Of a stretch of 30,316 nucleotides of DNA, positions 1 to 10,910 are shown in pieces. How positions within the stretch are numbered: the first letter of the stretch is position 1; the number at the start of each line of letters is the position of its first letter. The notes under the pieces were generated by a model. That model did not search any database and had not been told where the DNA came from. It saw nothing but the letters and a program-made list of their open reading frames with translations. The position numbers and the translations under genes are program-made. This DNA comes from Azolla pinnata (lineage: Eukaryota; Streptophyta; Polypodiopsida; Salviniales; Salviniaceae), in NCBI GenBank assembly GCA_037176905.1, contig JBBBWG010024890.1:41530-71845 (forward strand), read 5' to 3'.

Positions 1-153
1 TGATGCTGATGATGCTGATGATGCTGATGCTGATGATGCTGATGATGCTGATGATGCTGATGCTGCTGATGATGCTGATGATGCTGATGATGCTGATGCT
101 GATGATGCTGATGATGCTGATGATGCTGATGCTGATGATGCTGATGATGCTGA
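1..153. repeat. TGATGC/TGATGATGC microsatellite
   Basis: The window opens inside a trinucleotide-type array of TGATGC and TGATGATGC units that runs to about position 153. It extends off the left edge, so its full length is unknown. All three frames are partly open, but nothing suggests it is coding. Confidence 0.95.
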
Positions 154-181
154 TGAATGAATGAATGAATGAATGAATGAA
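154..181. repeat. TGAA tetranucleotide microsatellite
   Basis: About seven copies of TGAA follow the TGATGC array directly. An EcoRI-like GAATTC sits at the array end, and an ATG at 177 opens a 90-codon ORF that I do not recognise. Confidence 0.95.
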
Positions 182-750
182 TTCACCCTCAGTTCCAATC
201 AGATGGCTGTTTTGGAATTTGTATCATCCAAGTCCGCTCCACCTCAACTCAGGAAGCTCCCGTGATTCGAATCGAGCTTCTAAGCTCGTGAGGGATGTTG
301 CCAACAAATGCCCATTTCGATCCGACTTCAAAGCTTTATTAACGAAATGGGCACATCTGTCTTTGGAAGCTGCAGTGCGGTGGAGAAGACAACAACGAAC
401 GAACGACGAATCTACACATAGAACAGAGCCCTTTCGCTTCTTCGATTAGCATCTTGGATCACAATACCTGAGAATGCTACTTACTCGAGGAAGCAAATTT
501 CCCCAACAGCCAAATTTCAAACTTACTTGCTCAAGAAGAAGAAATAGATGCATAACGTTTAGCAGCTCAACACCGGTAATCAAAATCGTGTTAAATAGCA
601 CAATTTACAATGCAGTTGGTACAGTTTGCCATCGCTTGGCAGAGGACCGCACCAAGTAGCGGAAATAGTTACCGATCAATGATCTCAACCAAATCGGGCA
701 CTCGATACATATAAACCTATCCATATACATCCTTACAAGTGTAATATTAC

Positions 751-781
<31 letters not shown>

Positions 782-1151
782 GGCATGCCGACAGCCACCC
801 ACATACATTCTTTACAAATGTAGTAGTACATATGTGCATATATAGCATCTGAATCCCACTCGACTTTCCGGGGGGAAGGGTGGAGGAGGGACAATCCGCT
901 TTCTTGCAGCTCTGTGATTTCGCATGTCGATTGCAGCCATTGCAATCCATCTGTGGAGATTGTCCAAACCAGATCAACTGCGATTCGAATAGAACTTCCA
1001 TAAGTTTCCTCAGGCATCACAGACCTAGTTTACAACTCTTAACCCACTTGCAAACCGATCCGCTGTTTGCTGTTGGCCACCTATCCTGACCCATGATCCT
1101 TTCGAGTTCCTAATGTGAAACAATATGCACCTCAAGTCCTTACGCCGCTCA
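182..1151. other. Left flank, no recognised gene
   Basis: Unique sequence downstream (3') of the minus-strand MOCOS-like gene. The ORF at 177-449 (+, 90 codons) resembles no family I know and has no splice or codon support. Part of this stretch is presumably the 3' UTR of the neighbouring gene. A small TA-containing duplication lies at 718-843. Confidence 0.6.
718..843. repeat. Imperfect ~45-bp duplication with TA microsatellite
   Basis: Two related blocks, about 718-780 and 796-843, share the order TACAT..TTACAA.TGTA...TACATATGTG.ATATA. The first ends in a (TA)n run at about 763-780. Confidence 0.6.
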
Positions 1152-3345
1152 TCATTGAAACGAATTTTCTTCCATAAATTCAACTGCTTCTGTTGAAACA
1201 TACTCCTCATCCCGAAATCGCAAGAGGAATTGTACGAGCCTATATACATCCCCGAATGTTGACATGGGGCCAAGAGAGACCCGTACCACAGAAAAGGTCA
1301 ATGCACGCTTGTATACGTTCAGGTCCAGAGCTTTCTTTGGCCCATCATACAAGAGAGTTGCTAAGCCGGGGTTGCCAAAGTAGCCAGCTCCGACCATGAT
1401 ATTGCTTCTGTCAGCCAGCTTTTGTACTAGCCGTGCTGGAAAGAGGTTCCCTGTAGAGTCAAGCACATTGAAAGCCAATATATTCCCTTTATTTGCGGCC
1501 GAATGTAGCCCATAAACCTGAATGATCAGATGGTCACAACACAAAAACCAGGTTAACCAATCTAGCATGAAAAGCCTAAACAGATGAGCAATAACCTTAT
1601 CTTACAGCTATGAACCATATACAACATAAGCAATTCAGTTTTTTTTTCCTTTTTATTTGGCAGGGATAGAAAAGGTGTTTCACCTGTAGCAGCTGCGTTT
1701 CTTCATCCTTGTGTCTTAATGATTTCAACATCTGTGTAAGCCATGATGTGAGACTCAGTACTCTCTTCTGTATGGGGATAAGGCCCACACTTTCGAGGTG
1801 GAGCAAGCCAAAGCTCAAGGCTGCAAAGGATAGAAGGTTGATGTTATCATCCTCACTGACAACATGGCAATCGCTCACTTCATCCAAATTGGCCGCCGAG
1901 GGCTTCAAGAGCTGGAGCGACTGCAAACCCTTTACGACAGAGAAGGCTTGTTTCTTGACAAGTAGGAAACCCATCCCTGAGGGATACCCAAGCATGTGAT
2001 GCAAAGAGCCAAGAACAAACTCTGGTTTGTGAATGGAGAGATCCAACGAGCCCGTCGGCAAGTACGTAGAAACATCAAGCAAGACTTGCCATTCGCGTGT
2101 TTGTGCCTCTTTGATCCAGTTCAAAGAGTGGCGTATACCCGACAGACAGGATTGAGCAGGGTAAATAAAGATACCTCCAGAGCCATACGCCTCCTTCCTC
2201 TGTTTAAGAAGCCTCTTGAGCTCAGTAGGCGAGATTACGAGCTCCTGCTCCTTCAATGGAGCGATACAGCAGTTCCCACCCTGTAGGGCAAGCGCGGCTA
2301 TAACATGCTTTACCGATTCGTGATTGTCGAGCAGGGTTAAGAGGACACTACCCTTGCGAAACGGGTATATGTCAGCGAATAGCCGGTAGCCAGCAGTAAA
2401 ACCAGTGGTAAATATGACAGAATACTCATCCACATCTGCATTGAGGATGTGCAAGAGGCGATGCTGGGTGTCGGAAACATAAGCCATGAGGTGGCTACAA
2501 CGAGCATTGGAAAGCGAGACAGAACCGAGGTTGGGACCCTCTTCCAGAAGCACCCGCATGTGCTCTTCCACCTGGATCCATATCCAAATACGCATCTTCA
2601 AAACCTAAGTAAGCTGTGAGAATCACATTCCACTAGGGCATGGGCACGCAGTGGACGAAAAAACATCTACGAATCGAGATCCGCAACGACATAAGGTTGT
2701 GCCAAACAAATCCCACACACAACCAACCGCTACTCGGAGAAAAGAAACAAAGCTCTCATAGTCTGGGACTGGTATACAGAGCTACACACACAAATGCAAA
2801 TGCAAACAAACTCTCTTTCCTTCTCCTTGCTTAGCATGCCCAACCACAACAAAGAACACAGATCGTGGCCCCTACCTGGAACTTGGAGAAAAGAGCGGAA
2901 TTCGCATAGTCCAAGTAGACAATCCTCTGCATGTCCAGCTTCGGGTACTGGTCCTTGCGGACGTTGTCGATATGCAGGTGCTCGAAGTAGTCCTCGAATT
3001 CATCCAAGAAGTGATCTTCCGCGTCCTCGTAGGTCAGGAGGGCAGGATTACCGAAGCCAGGCAGGATCTCTGCTCCAACACCGTCGTCTACATCGTCTCC
3101 GGGAACGGAGGGGGAGCCTTTGGAGGAAGAGCCCCAAAGATCCGAGGAAGAGGCGCGGCCTGTGCTGTTGGAGTCGGCATGGAATGATGCATCGCCGCAG
3201 GCATCGGCATCGGCATCGGCATCGGCATCGGCATCGGCATCGGAGCGGGGGCTTTCGAAGGACAGCGAGCGGCGGTCGAAGGAATAGGCGGACATGCCCA
3301 GCTTGGAAGGAAGTGCATCTCGCTGCAAAATCAACACAAAAGATC

Positions 3346-3376
<31 letters not shown>

Positions 3377-3493
3377 AAGAAGAAGGAATGTCTTGTGTCT
3401 GTGGGCTCTGTCAAGAGAGGAGAGCTCTGCAGACTGTGTTACCTGGTCGGGGCTATGGCGAACACCTATCCTGGCGCTGAGCCTGTTGAACAT
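1152..3493 (-). CDS. Molybdenum cofactor sulfurase-like PLP-fold protein (aminotransferase class V, plant paralogue)
   Basis: Model: exons 3493-3443, 3322-2876, 2571-1684 and 1517-1152, all phase 0 with GT-AG introns of 120, 304 and 166 bp, giving 583 residues. Seen: an N-terminal low-complexity segment with seven Asp-Ala pairs (residues 45-58). The NifS/MOCOS-like fold then follows: YLDYANSALFSKFQ at the exon 2/3 junction, EEHMRVLLEEG, FTTGFTAGYRLFADIYPF, a VLLDVS strand, and SLHHMLGYPSGMGFLLVKK. In active Moco sulfurases the last segment carries the PLP lysine (SFYK.FG); here that position (residue 358) is His. There is no C-terminal MOSC domain, and the length matches the short plant paralogues annotated as PLP-dependent transferase superfamily. 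It is therefore probably not a working sulfurase, and its function is unknown. The start at 3493 is the first ATG of an exon that splices in frame. Longer readings upstream pass through simple repeats. Confidence 0.86.
3201..3242 (-). repeat. Coding GCATCG hexanucleotide repeat
   Basis: Seven perfect copies of GCATCG lie inside exon 2 of the MOCOS-like gene. Read on the minus strand they encode alternating Asp-Ala. Copy-number changes would keep the frame. Confidence 0.95.
3347..3386. repeat. AAG microsatellite in intron 1
   Basis: About 13 AAG triplets lie just inside the acceptor side of intron 1 of the MOCOS-like gene. On the coding strand this is CTT-rich and serves as the polypyrimidine tract. 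Confidence 0.95.
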
Positions 3494-3540
3494 GATGGTG
3501 ATGGCGATGGTGATGGTGATGGTGATGGTGGTGGTGAAGA
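3492..3540. repeat. GATGGT-type repeat at the MOCOS-like start codon
   Basis: Imperfect GGTGAT/GGCGAT repeats end at the start codon of the minus-strand gene and occupy its predicted 5' leader. A GGA-rich run continues to about 3560. Confidence 0.85.
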
Positions 3541-4086
3541 AGGAGGAGGAGGAGGAGGAGCTGGTGCTCAATGAGGGGGGAAAGAAGGAAAGGAAGGGAA
3601 GGAAAGGAATCTTAAGTGTGGACCAAGAGAGAAGAAGAAAGAGCAAAAGAAAACTACTCTGAATTGACCAACAACAAGAGAGCAAGCAAGCAAATTCATC
3701 TGTATTCCGCCGCGTCGCGACTCGTTGATCGGTCAACAAGAAAAAAGAATACGTAGCGGATCGAATCGAAGAGAGTTTCGCAGAGCCCGGAGTTTGCCCC
3801 AACAGACGATATCTGAGCTGCAGCAGCGACCTCGGCACAGAGGCTCCTCTTGTCAGCTCTTTTTTTTTTTACACTCGCTTTGAAGCAGCCGCGTGTGTTT
3901 CCTGAGCACAGAGGACCACTTTTGCACTTGCTCTGCAATCTTTCAACGATACCCCCACGTTGTTGCCGAAGTCTACTCGCTTTCAGAGTCGTCGACCGCT
4001 CCATCTCGCATCCGTCCCCCCTTCGTTTTATTACTCGCCCTTTCATTAACTTTCAGCTCCATGAAAAGGAAGAGGGGCATGCGGAT

Positions 4087-4097
4087 AAACCCTAAAC
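4087..4097. promoter_or_regulatory. Telo-box (AAACCCTAAAC)
   Basis: AAACCCTAAAC matches the plant telo-box found near many transcription starts. It lies about 600 bp upstream of the MOCOS-like start codon, so it may mark the promoter or a leader exon. The role is inferred from the motif alone. Confidence 0.45.
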
Positions 4098-4171
4098 CTT
4101 TAGTCAAAGGGGCAATCTTTGGTACATCTCACTTCAAAATAAACCGCTATTCTGGAGATTCGATCCTCTAA

Positions 4172-5164
4172 AGGTGGATACTTAGCATGGAGGATTCAAT
4201 TGATGTGTAAACTCGAAGGGGTTAATTTGATCTTGGATGATAGAGAAAGATTTGATGATGCTCATCTTCAGGCTGTGAAAGTAAAAGTCTCGTCGCCTCC
4301 GGTTGATGGTGTACTCCCTACCAGCTCAATTATTAGGATTCACATTCTCAGATTACTTTAGGCAACCACGAGCAATCTATACCAATTTGATAATCATCAG
4401 TAAGTTCAAACCTCTGGTCTAAAGTAGAACAACTGTTTATCCACTTACATTTTCCAGAACCTCGCACGTTTGAAGGGCGAGTATAATCCCTGGAATATCG
4501 ACTTGTTATGACCTGTAATTGAAATTTTTTATAGGGCCGATGATCGTGCACAGCTCATAACTTTGGAGATGTGATTCCATATACCACACTACCTTGGCAA
4601 AATTGAAACTGTTTTTGATAGACTTTACATAAAAGCGAAGTGGCAGAATCAAGACTAAATGGCAGAATGCTCCACTCTGACATTGGTAGTGCCAAATAGA
4701 ATACAATAGTGTACCGACACATATGCTGGCTCATCATATGCTTTAGCGGAAGAGCAGCTGTGCAATTGCAAAGCAGCTGCTACATTGATATCAAATAAAC
4801 TCCGCCATATTTACAAAGAAAATAACAGAAGGTAGTAGATCATGTTCATTCACCGGTATATATCCGCGCATTGATGTTTCTCAAACAGTGAATTGTGGGG
4901 AACATAGCCTAATACCTTGTCTTGAAAGATCACTCAAAGATTTAAAGAAAAAACAGTTGTTGAAATGGCGATGTGTATTATTCGATATCTGTACAGCCTA
5001 AGATATGATCTGATCATAATTCTCAGCAGTCTTGATTCCTAGCTGCCTCATGAAATAATTGAAACCACAGTTCATTTCTTGCTCCCACAATAAACGCGAA
5101 CTATTTTACACTCCTGTTAAGGCTGTCTCAAAAACAAAATGACAGCAGTAAATAAATCTCTCTA
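4172..5164. other. Gap between MOCOS-like promoter and RPC6 3' end, no gene seen
   Basis: AT-rich unique sequence. It should include the RPC6 3' UTR next to 5165. Short ORFs at 4348-4551, 4506-4706 and 4555-4737 (-) overlap one another in different frames and resemble nothing known. Confidence 0.6.
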
Positions 5165-7852
5165 CTAGAACTTCAGCCATTTCTGATAATAGACGCATGT
5201 TTTTGGAGAGATTAGACCATCATCTGTGCATTCATGCAAAACCTGGAACATGACAATTTCCTGGGATTTAGTTATACAATACACTAGGTTCTACCCCAAG
5301 TTATTCAGTATAGCAGACTCTCACCGGGCAGACTCCACATGGGATGCTCGTGAAGGCTGAGCTTTCTGAAAGACGATTTTGTGAACTTCTGTATAACAGT
5401 GTGTCCTGTTGATTGAACAAATTAAAAATTATTATTGCTAGCATCAATTTTTCGTTCAACAAAAAGTTATTGACCTATCAGCACATCCTAGTATCTAAGT
5501 GGTGAGTTACTTCATTGATATGATCATGATGAAAGTGGATCATTTAGATGCATCAACTTTGGCAGTATCTTTTTAGTACACCCGGGGCAAAACAAATTCA
5601 CCTCAGAGAAGAAGAAAAACCAATAATAGTCATGAACTAGCAGGGATTTATAAAATCTAGAGAAGATTAGCATTGATGGTCCAAAGCTATTACGGGCAGC
5701 ACATTTACCACGGCACATTAATTAACTTCTAACACAGCAATTACATCAACTGAATTAACCGTGAACTTTTATCTTACTCCAGAAACAGTACTCTATTCAA
5801 TTTGCCACATTTTTACGTTCCAAAATTGTGATTTTGAATGAACAATTATTTAAAAAATAATCAATCGAAACACTTGATGCATAAAAACTCCTTGCCAAAT
5901 GCTCCACTTAATCCTCAGCTGTTGACAGGAGTAAACTATAGTTTTCTCCAAGATACAGACCCGTTTTGCTGACTTCCCCTGCCTAGAAGAATCTACGGAA
6001 TATATGGGTTGTTCACACAAACAATCTGATGTTATTAATTAACATAACTCCACGCTTATCTTGAATGTCCCAGGATACATCATCTCATGTATATTTTTGC
6101 GTTATTTCTTGGGACTTCAAAATTTTCTTTTATTATGAGTCTATAGTTCACCTATTAATGACATTTATGATGATAGGATCCACTTAAGTCTTACGGGAGG
6201 GAATGCAGCAAAAGGTCCAACACCAGTTCCAACTGTCTCCTCTAACTCACCATCCAAAACTAGCATATCCATGAGCTGCAAATAATTCAAGTTTAAGAAA
6301 ATATCTGCTATACAGAAGAATAAAACCGATCTTGATGCTGAAAAACAAAAATATTTGGTTCATTACCTGCTTAAAATCTTTGAGCCGCAGCTCTTCTTTT
6401 GTGATACCAGACTTTCTGACAGCATCGGCAATATTTTCCACACTTGCTAGGCCCTGGAACACCATGAACATATTATTTCTGTGGTAATTCTCTCTCTATC
6501 TCATACTAGTGGAAGGTATGCAAGTTGGGGAATGCAATCCTACTGGATGATGATTATGAGTTACTTCTCATATGCACGGCATATAATTTGATTCACAAGA
6601 ACTAGGGAGACTTGTACAGTGGGCATGCGAATTTGGGTGCCATACTCGAATGCCCACCATGGCAGGTGCGCACATATGTGAATATATTATTCAAAAAGAG
6701 TTTTTCTCCTACAAGGTAGTAATCCCCCTTCTTACAAAGGGGAAACATAAAAGACAATTTCCCATGGGCCAAATCTTTTGGACCCGTGAATAATAGAAAA
6801 CCTATTTTGTTCTATCTCTCCCTCTCTTTCACTCTCTCTCTCTCTCTCTCTCTAAGTATAGAACCCTTACTTGTCTCACAACAAACTGAACACATTGCTG
6901 TTTGAGGACATTGACAAATTCTGCATCAAAAGTTTGATCAGTATACCACGCTCCACCGGTATGCTCCTTGGATGGTTTGAGCTCAGCTAGCATATATACC
7001 TTTTTTCCTTTATTCTGTCAAAGCATTGGCACGCATTAATGATGTTAGCCATAATGATAAATTTTGGACACAAAATGGCTCTGTGCATTTATAACCTTAC
7101 AGCTACAGACTTGACTGCTTGTATCAAATGCCTGGCCTCAAGGTTCTTAATGGCTTTGGCCACTTGTGGTTGTTGTAAGTTTGTGTTACGTTTCATGTCC
7201 TTTGTCCAGATACCTAAATTGTATGATTAGATTCAGCCATCGTTCCCTGAAACCCACACTTTTCACCTATGAAACAAAAGCCGACGTATTACCCTTATTC
7301 CCAGATTGCTGAATAACTTGGTAGACAAGCATATCATCAGCGGTGAGACCTTTGAACCTGAACGCGTCTGGAAATCATGAGTAATGTAACAGAGGAAATC
7401 GAGCCAGATGTTGAATTATGAAATACCACTTACTTTCCAGCTTCATCCTTAGGCTGAAGCTTGTAGACATGCGTGTTTCCTTTTTGAAAAATCTGAACTT
7501 GCCTCTGCCGACATAAGGTGCAGAGAAAATGAGTGTCGGGATCGCTTCGAGGAACAGCGAGAAAAAAAACGGGTAAAGCTCTCGAGAAGCACAAACCTTG
7601 GAGAGTAAGATGTTGAGGGCTTGAGCACCTGCGTCATCGATGGAGCCGAGTCCAGAATTGAGGCCGTCTTGTGTCAATCCCTGCGGGGAGGAGATGGGGA
7701 AGAAGAAGCACGATAAGGCAAGGAGGAGAGAAAGAGGAATGAAGGAAGCAGCGGTGGGATGAAGGGTCTTGTACCTCGGGGGATGCTTGAAGCAGGTCGA
7801 GAATGCGATTCAGAGAGGCTCCGACCTGTGCGGAGATGGGCTTGGAGGCCAT
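5165..7852 (-). CDS. RPC6: RNA polymerase III subunit RPC6 (RPC34/POLR3F homologue)
   Basis: Model: exons 7852-7775, 7680-7597, 7504-7434, 7357-7293, 7213-7101, 7014-6871, 6453-6367, 6275-6195, 5601-5582, 5388-5325 and 5242-5165, giving 294 residues, close to the family length. RPC6 is part of the RPC3-RPC6-RPC7 subcomplex that contacts TFIIIB and opens promoters of tRNA and 5S genes in the nucleus. Seen: tandem winged-helix sequence (residues ~1-140), including VYQVIQQSGNKGIWTKDMKR and IKNLEARHLIQAVKSVA. This is followed by the family signature KKVYMLAELKPS...TGGAWYTDQ (~138-165) and a third helical region with ITKEELRLKDF. The C-terminus has four cysteines (C265, C268, C274, C285; C-x2-C-x5-C-x10-C) and ends in YYQKWLKF, typical of the family and of its reported iron-sulfur site. 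All phases agree. The 20-nt exon 9 is the weakest part of the model. Confidence 0.93.
6831..6853. repeat. CT microsatellite in RPC6 intron 6
   Basis: A (TC)n run of about 11 units lies just inside the donor side of the intron between exons 6 and 7. Confidence 0.9.
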
Positions 7853-7911
7853 GGCTCTTCCCGTTCCTCGCAGAAGCTCTGCAGACAGTGCCAGCAGAAC
7901 GCCTCACAGAA

Positions 7912-8066
7912 CACACACACATAAGCGTACGTATGTACATATACATACGTATGTACGCGTGGATGTACGTAAGTAACATCTATACGTATGTACGGATGGA
8001 TGTACGGAAGTATGTATGTATGTACGGATGTATGTATGCATATCTGCTCGTGTGTATGTATGCCTG
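7912..8066. repeat. ACGTATGTA-type degenerate, self-complementary repeat
   Basis: About 155 bp of degenerate TACGTATGTA/GGATGTAC units with local near-palindromes (for example around 7927-7953) begin some 60 bp upstream of the RPC6 start codon. Alternating purine-pyrimidine steps are frequent. It probably overlaps the RPC6 promoter or leader. Confidence 0.85.
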
Positions 8067-8152
8067 AATGTTGCTAGAATAGTTCTTCGAGGCTTACAGT
8101 CGGTCAAAACTTGTCGACATGAACAATACAGATGTTGATTCCGATTCCGAAA

Positions 8153-8218
8153 TGTTGTAAGTAATTGTAGTAGTAGTAAGTAGTAGAAGAAGAAGAAGAA
8201 GAAGTAGAAGAATTGTAG
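8153..8218. repeat. GTA/GAA trinucleotide repeat
   Basis: Mixed GTAGTA and GAAGAA triplets with interruptions, about 300 bp upstream of RPC6. Confidence 0.85.
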
Positions 8219-10283
8219 CTAATTTAACCCTGATCCCGTAATATGATCATAGGGTGCATGCAATGCCGGCATACATACATATCCATATACAGATAAATAT
8301 TCTGTAGCTTTCAATAAGGGGACCATGGGTTTTTTTGCTAGTTCAGTACTATTCATCGTTGTAAGTCTTTGTGATCCTCAGCACAGACTCCAGAAGACGT
8401 CAAATGCATCATGAGAACGCTCAATCGTCGAAAGAGGAGCAATCAACACTTGCAGATAAAACAATTATACTTTTCAAAATGACTACTACTAATATCCATC
8501 GGTTGACACATGAATTTCTTTATAGTTTCCAACAATAGCAATCACTGTAGCTTCCACTCATATCAGAGCTAAATCACAACGGTAATCACAATAGAAAAAC
8601 AGAGACTACATTGTGGTGAACAGGAAAACCGCAATCACCATATGAGCATGCGATCGCTTGAATAGGATATGGCTGCTCCACAATTGGAAAGAGCAAAAGC
8701 TTGAACGAAACGGGAAACACTTACACACAGCATCTTGTATGCTAGCAAAATGTCTTGCCATCATCAATCAAGAACTTGTCTTCATCTATTTTGGCAGCCA
8801 CCACTAACCCTGTTTCACAGCTTGCCGACAAGCATTATCTGCCGTTACCAACTAACAGTCCCTCTTGGTCGATTCGTTTCAACCGCTGAATCCCTGATTT
8901 GAGCAACTTTCACTGCAATACAAACAAGATCTGACAGGTATGCCGTCAATAAATTCTGCCTGATAACAAGGCAACTACTTCAAGTTTATTGCAGCTCAAG
9001 TTAAATGCAGTCCTCTGGCCATATCATTCTTCATCAGCTGCCATGAGCTTCGATGCAGAGAAAAGAAAATCTGTGAAAGTGAACTGGATGTATGACTGGC
9101 AGGTGGAAGGCTTAACCAGTGGTTCCTGCACATAATAGTATAAATGCCATATACATTCATTTACCATGTGAAACTTCCCCACTCAACTTAATGCCCCCCT
9201 GTCCACCTTGAGAATTATTCTTTACTGGTAATGTGTGTCAAAGGCTATAGATCAGTCCAATACATTGTTTTGACGAAAGATACATTTACAACAGTATTGA
9301 TTCAAAATAAGTGATCTTCTCTTTTGTCTAAAATATGCTGCTGAACACACCTCTTTAGCACCTGCTTAAGGTGAGGCTGCAAAATAAAACTGCCATAGCT
9401 GCAAATTGTTATTCTAGAAGAAAGAAAGGAGCATGAATACACTAGACCTGGGCCATACATTGCACTAAGTTGACTTTGCTGCTCTATTGTGGCTTTCTTA
9501 GTTTCACTACTGAACCAGTAGTCTTTTGGAAAATCTGTGAATCAAGTTTAGCCATATACAGTTGTGTAGTGAGATTGGTAAATGTTCCTACAGCGGAGTA
9601 TAGTCTGATTATCCCGTTGCACCAAAAATGTGTAAAATAGTACATGGTTAGCTAAGAAATACCTTGCTATTGAGTATCTTCCTGGTTTTAATCCTGCATT
9701 AGCACTTTCTCTGCATGTCTATTCACAATTTGACAGTAGGTTCAATTTCTCCAAGTTACACATGGCACACCATGTGAGAGAGTGAATCTCTCACTAATGC
9801 CATGTTGTAGACCTCTCAACTAGCCTGAGAAAAAGCTAGAATCATAGATCTCTGACTTTCTGAGCAATGCCAATGGTAAGCGAACCGATAAGGAAAAAAA
9901 GCTATATACAACGATTGCACAAAATAAAAAAGTTTTCAAGAATCTTAACAAAACTAGCATTCAAGAGAAGATGCCCGAAACGGGGTTTATATTCCTATAG
10001 TGCTATCTGCGAGGTTCAATCTCTTTCTTCAAGAAGCAAAATTTGCCCATCATTCCAAAGCCTGAGGTCAGAAAACAAATTCGAGGAAACGGTTTGGTAC
10101 ACATAATGTACAGTATCATGGCTATGGATCCAGCCACAGCCACAGGGAAACACGGTGAAAGAAAGAAGGAGAGAGAGGAAGAGAGAGAGAGAGAGAGTGG
10201 AGAACCAAACCAGTACAAGAAGTCAAGCCGGACATGGACGCGATCAGCTAAGGCGGAGGCGAAGAAACCATGAGAGGAGATGA
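8219..10283. other. 2-kb interval, no gene seen
   Basis: AT-rich unique sequence between the RPC6 5' end and the TPR 3' end. I found no exon with family resemblance on either strand. The ORFs at 9867-10106 (+) and 10003-10314 (-) look fortuitous; the second is low-complexity Ser/Leu over a GA run at about 10167-10198. The right end probably holds the TPR 3' UTR. Confidence 0.6.
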
Positions 10284-10910
10284 TCATGGACGCAATCTCT
10301 TCAAGCCCGCCCATGCATCCTCCGACTTGGGATCCAACGCAAATGCGCGCTGATATGCCTTCTCCGCGTCTGCAAAACGTTTGCTCTTCTCGTAACAGAG
10401 ACCCAGGGTGCAGAGGACCTCAGGGTTGCCCGGCGTGAGGTCGAGGGACCTGCAAAGATCGGAGATGGCAGCATCCATGTTCTTGCGAGCGGACAGGCGG
10501 AGGCTAGCGCGCTTGGCCAGGGCATCCGACAGCTCGGAAGCAGACAGAACCTGGATCGTCTCCTCCGGAGGATCGATGGCGGAATCCAGAGATCGGATGG
10601 CACCCTGCAAGAGGCCCTGCCGTTCGAGAGCCAGGGCTTTCAAGACATGGAAAGGCGGAGCATTGGAAGGGTCGAGGGCGAGGGCTGCGTCCGCCTCGGC
10701 TGCAGCTTCCATGGCGAGGGCGCGGGCTTCTTCCGCAGAGGAGAAGGATTTGGCGAGGAGCTGCACGGCCTTGGCGTAGCGGCGCCGGGCTTGGGATTTC
10801 TTCTTGGAGGGTCCCAGCGACCGCTTCTTCCTGCTCAAGCTCTTCTGGGCGAGCCACAGGGCGCAAATGCCTGCAACCAAAGCCGTGAGCTGCAGAAGCA
10901 GATGCTCCAT
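10284..10910 (-). CDS. TPR-repeat protein with N-terminal hydrophobic anchor
   Basis: One uninterrupted exon of 208 codons from ATG at 10910. Residues ~4-22 (LLLQLTALVAGICALWLAQ) form a hydrophobic segment followed by a very basic stretch (SRKKRSLGPSKKKSQARRR), as in a signal anchor with a cytosolic domain. The remainder is helical and Ala/Leu-rich with tetratricopeptide features: EADAALALDPSNAPPFHVLKALALERQG, then AAISDLCRSLDLTPGNPEVLCTLGLCYEKSKRFADAEKAYQRAFALDPKSEDAW, the last being a textbook TPR pair. It is probably a membrane-tethered protein-interaction adaptor; the organelle and partner are unknown. The CDS is clearly GC-richer than its surroundings, which explains the long antisense ORFs over it. 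It is divergent from the PPR gene, with start codons about 930 bp apart. Confidence 0.85.
   Translation of the reverse strand: MEHLLLQLTALVAGICALWLAQKSLSRKKRSLGPSKKKSQARRRYAKAVQLLAKSFSSAEEARALAMEAAAEADAALALDPSNAPPFHVLKALALERQGLLQGAIRSLDSAIDPPEETIQVLSASELSDALAKRASLRLSARKNMDAAISDLCRSLDLTPGNPEVLCTLGLCYEKSKRFADAEKAYQRAFALDPKSEDAWAGLKRLRP

Noticed and set aside
177..449. 90-codon ORF beginning in the TGAA repeat
   Set aside because: No family resemblance, splice context or codon support, and its ATG belongs to the microsatellite.
2831..3838. N-terminal extension of the MOCOS-like ORF upstream of the splice-supported start
   Set aside because: It runs through intron 1 and low-complexity leader (poly-Leu, Thr-Ile, Ser tracts). 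A clean GT-AG intron removes this and links ATG 3493 to exon 2.
5965..5980. Possible RPC6 exon GKSAKRVC after an AGGCAG acceptor
   Set aside because: Every donor tried gave a wrong phase or a stop at the next exon. The 20-nt exon at 5582-5601 fits both sides.
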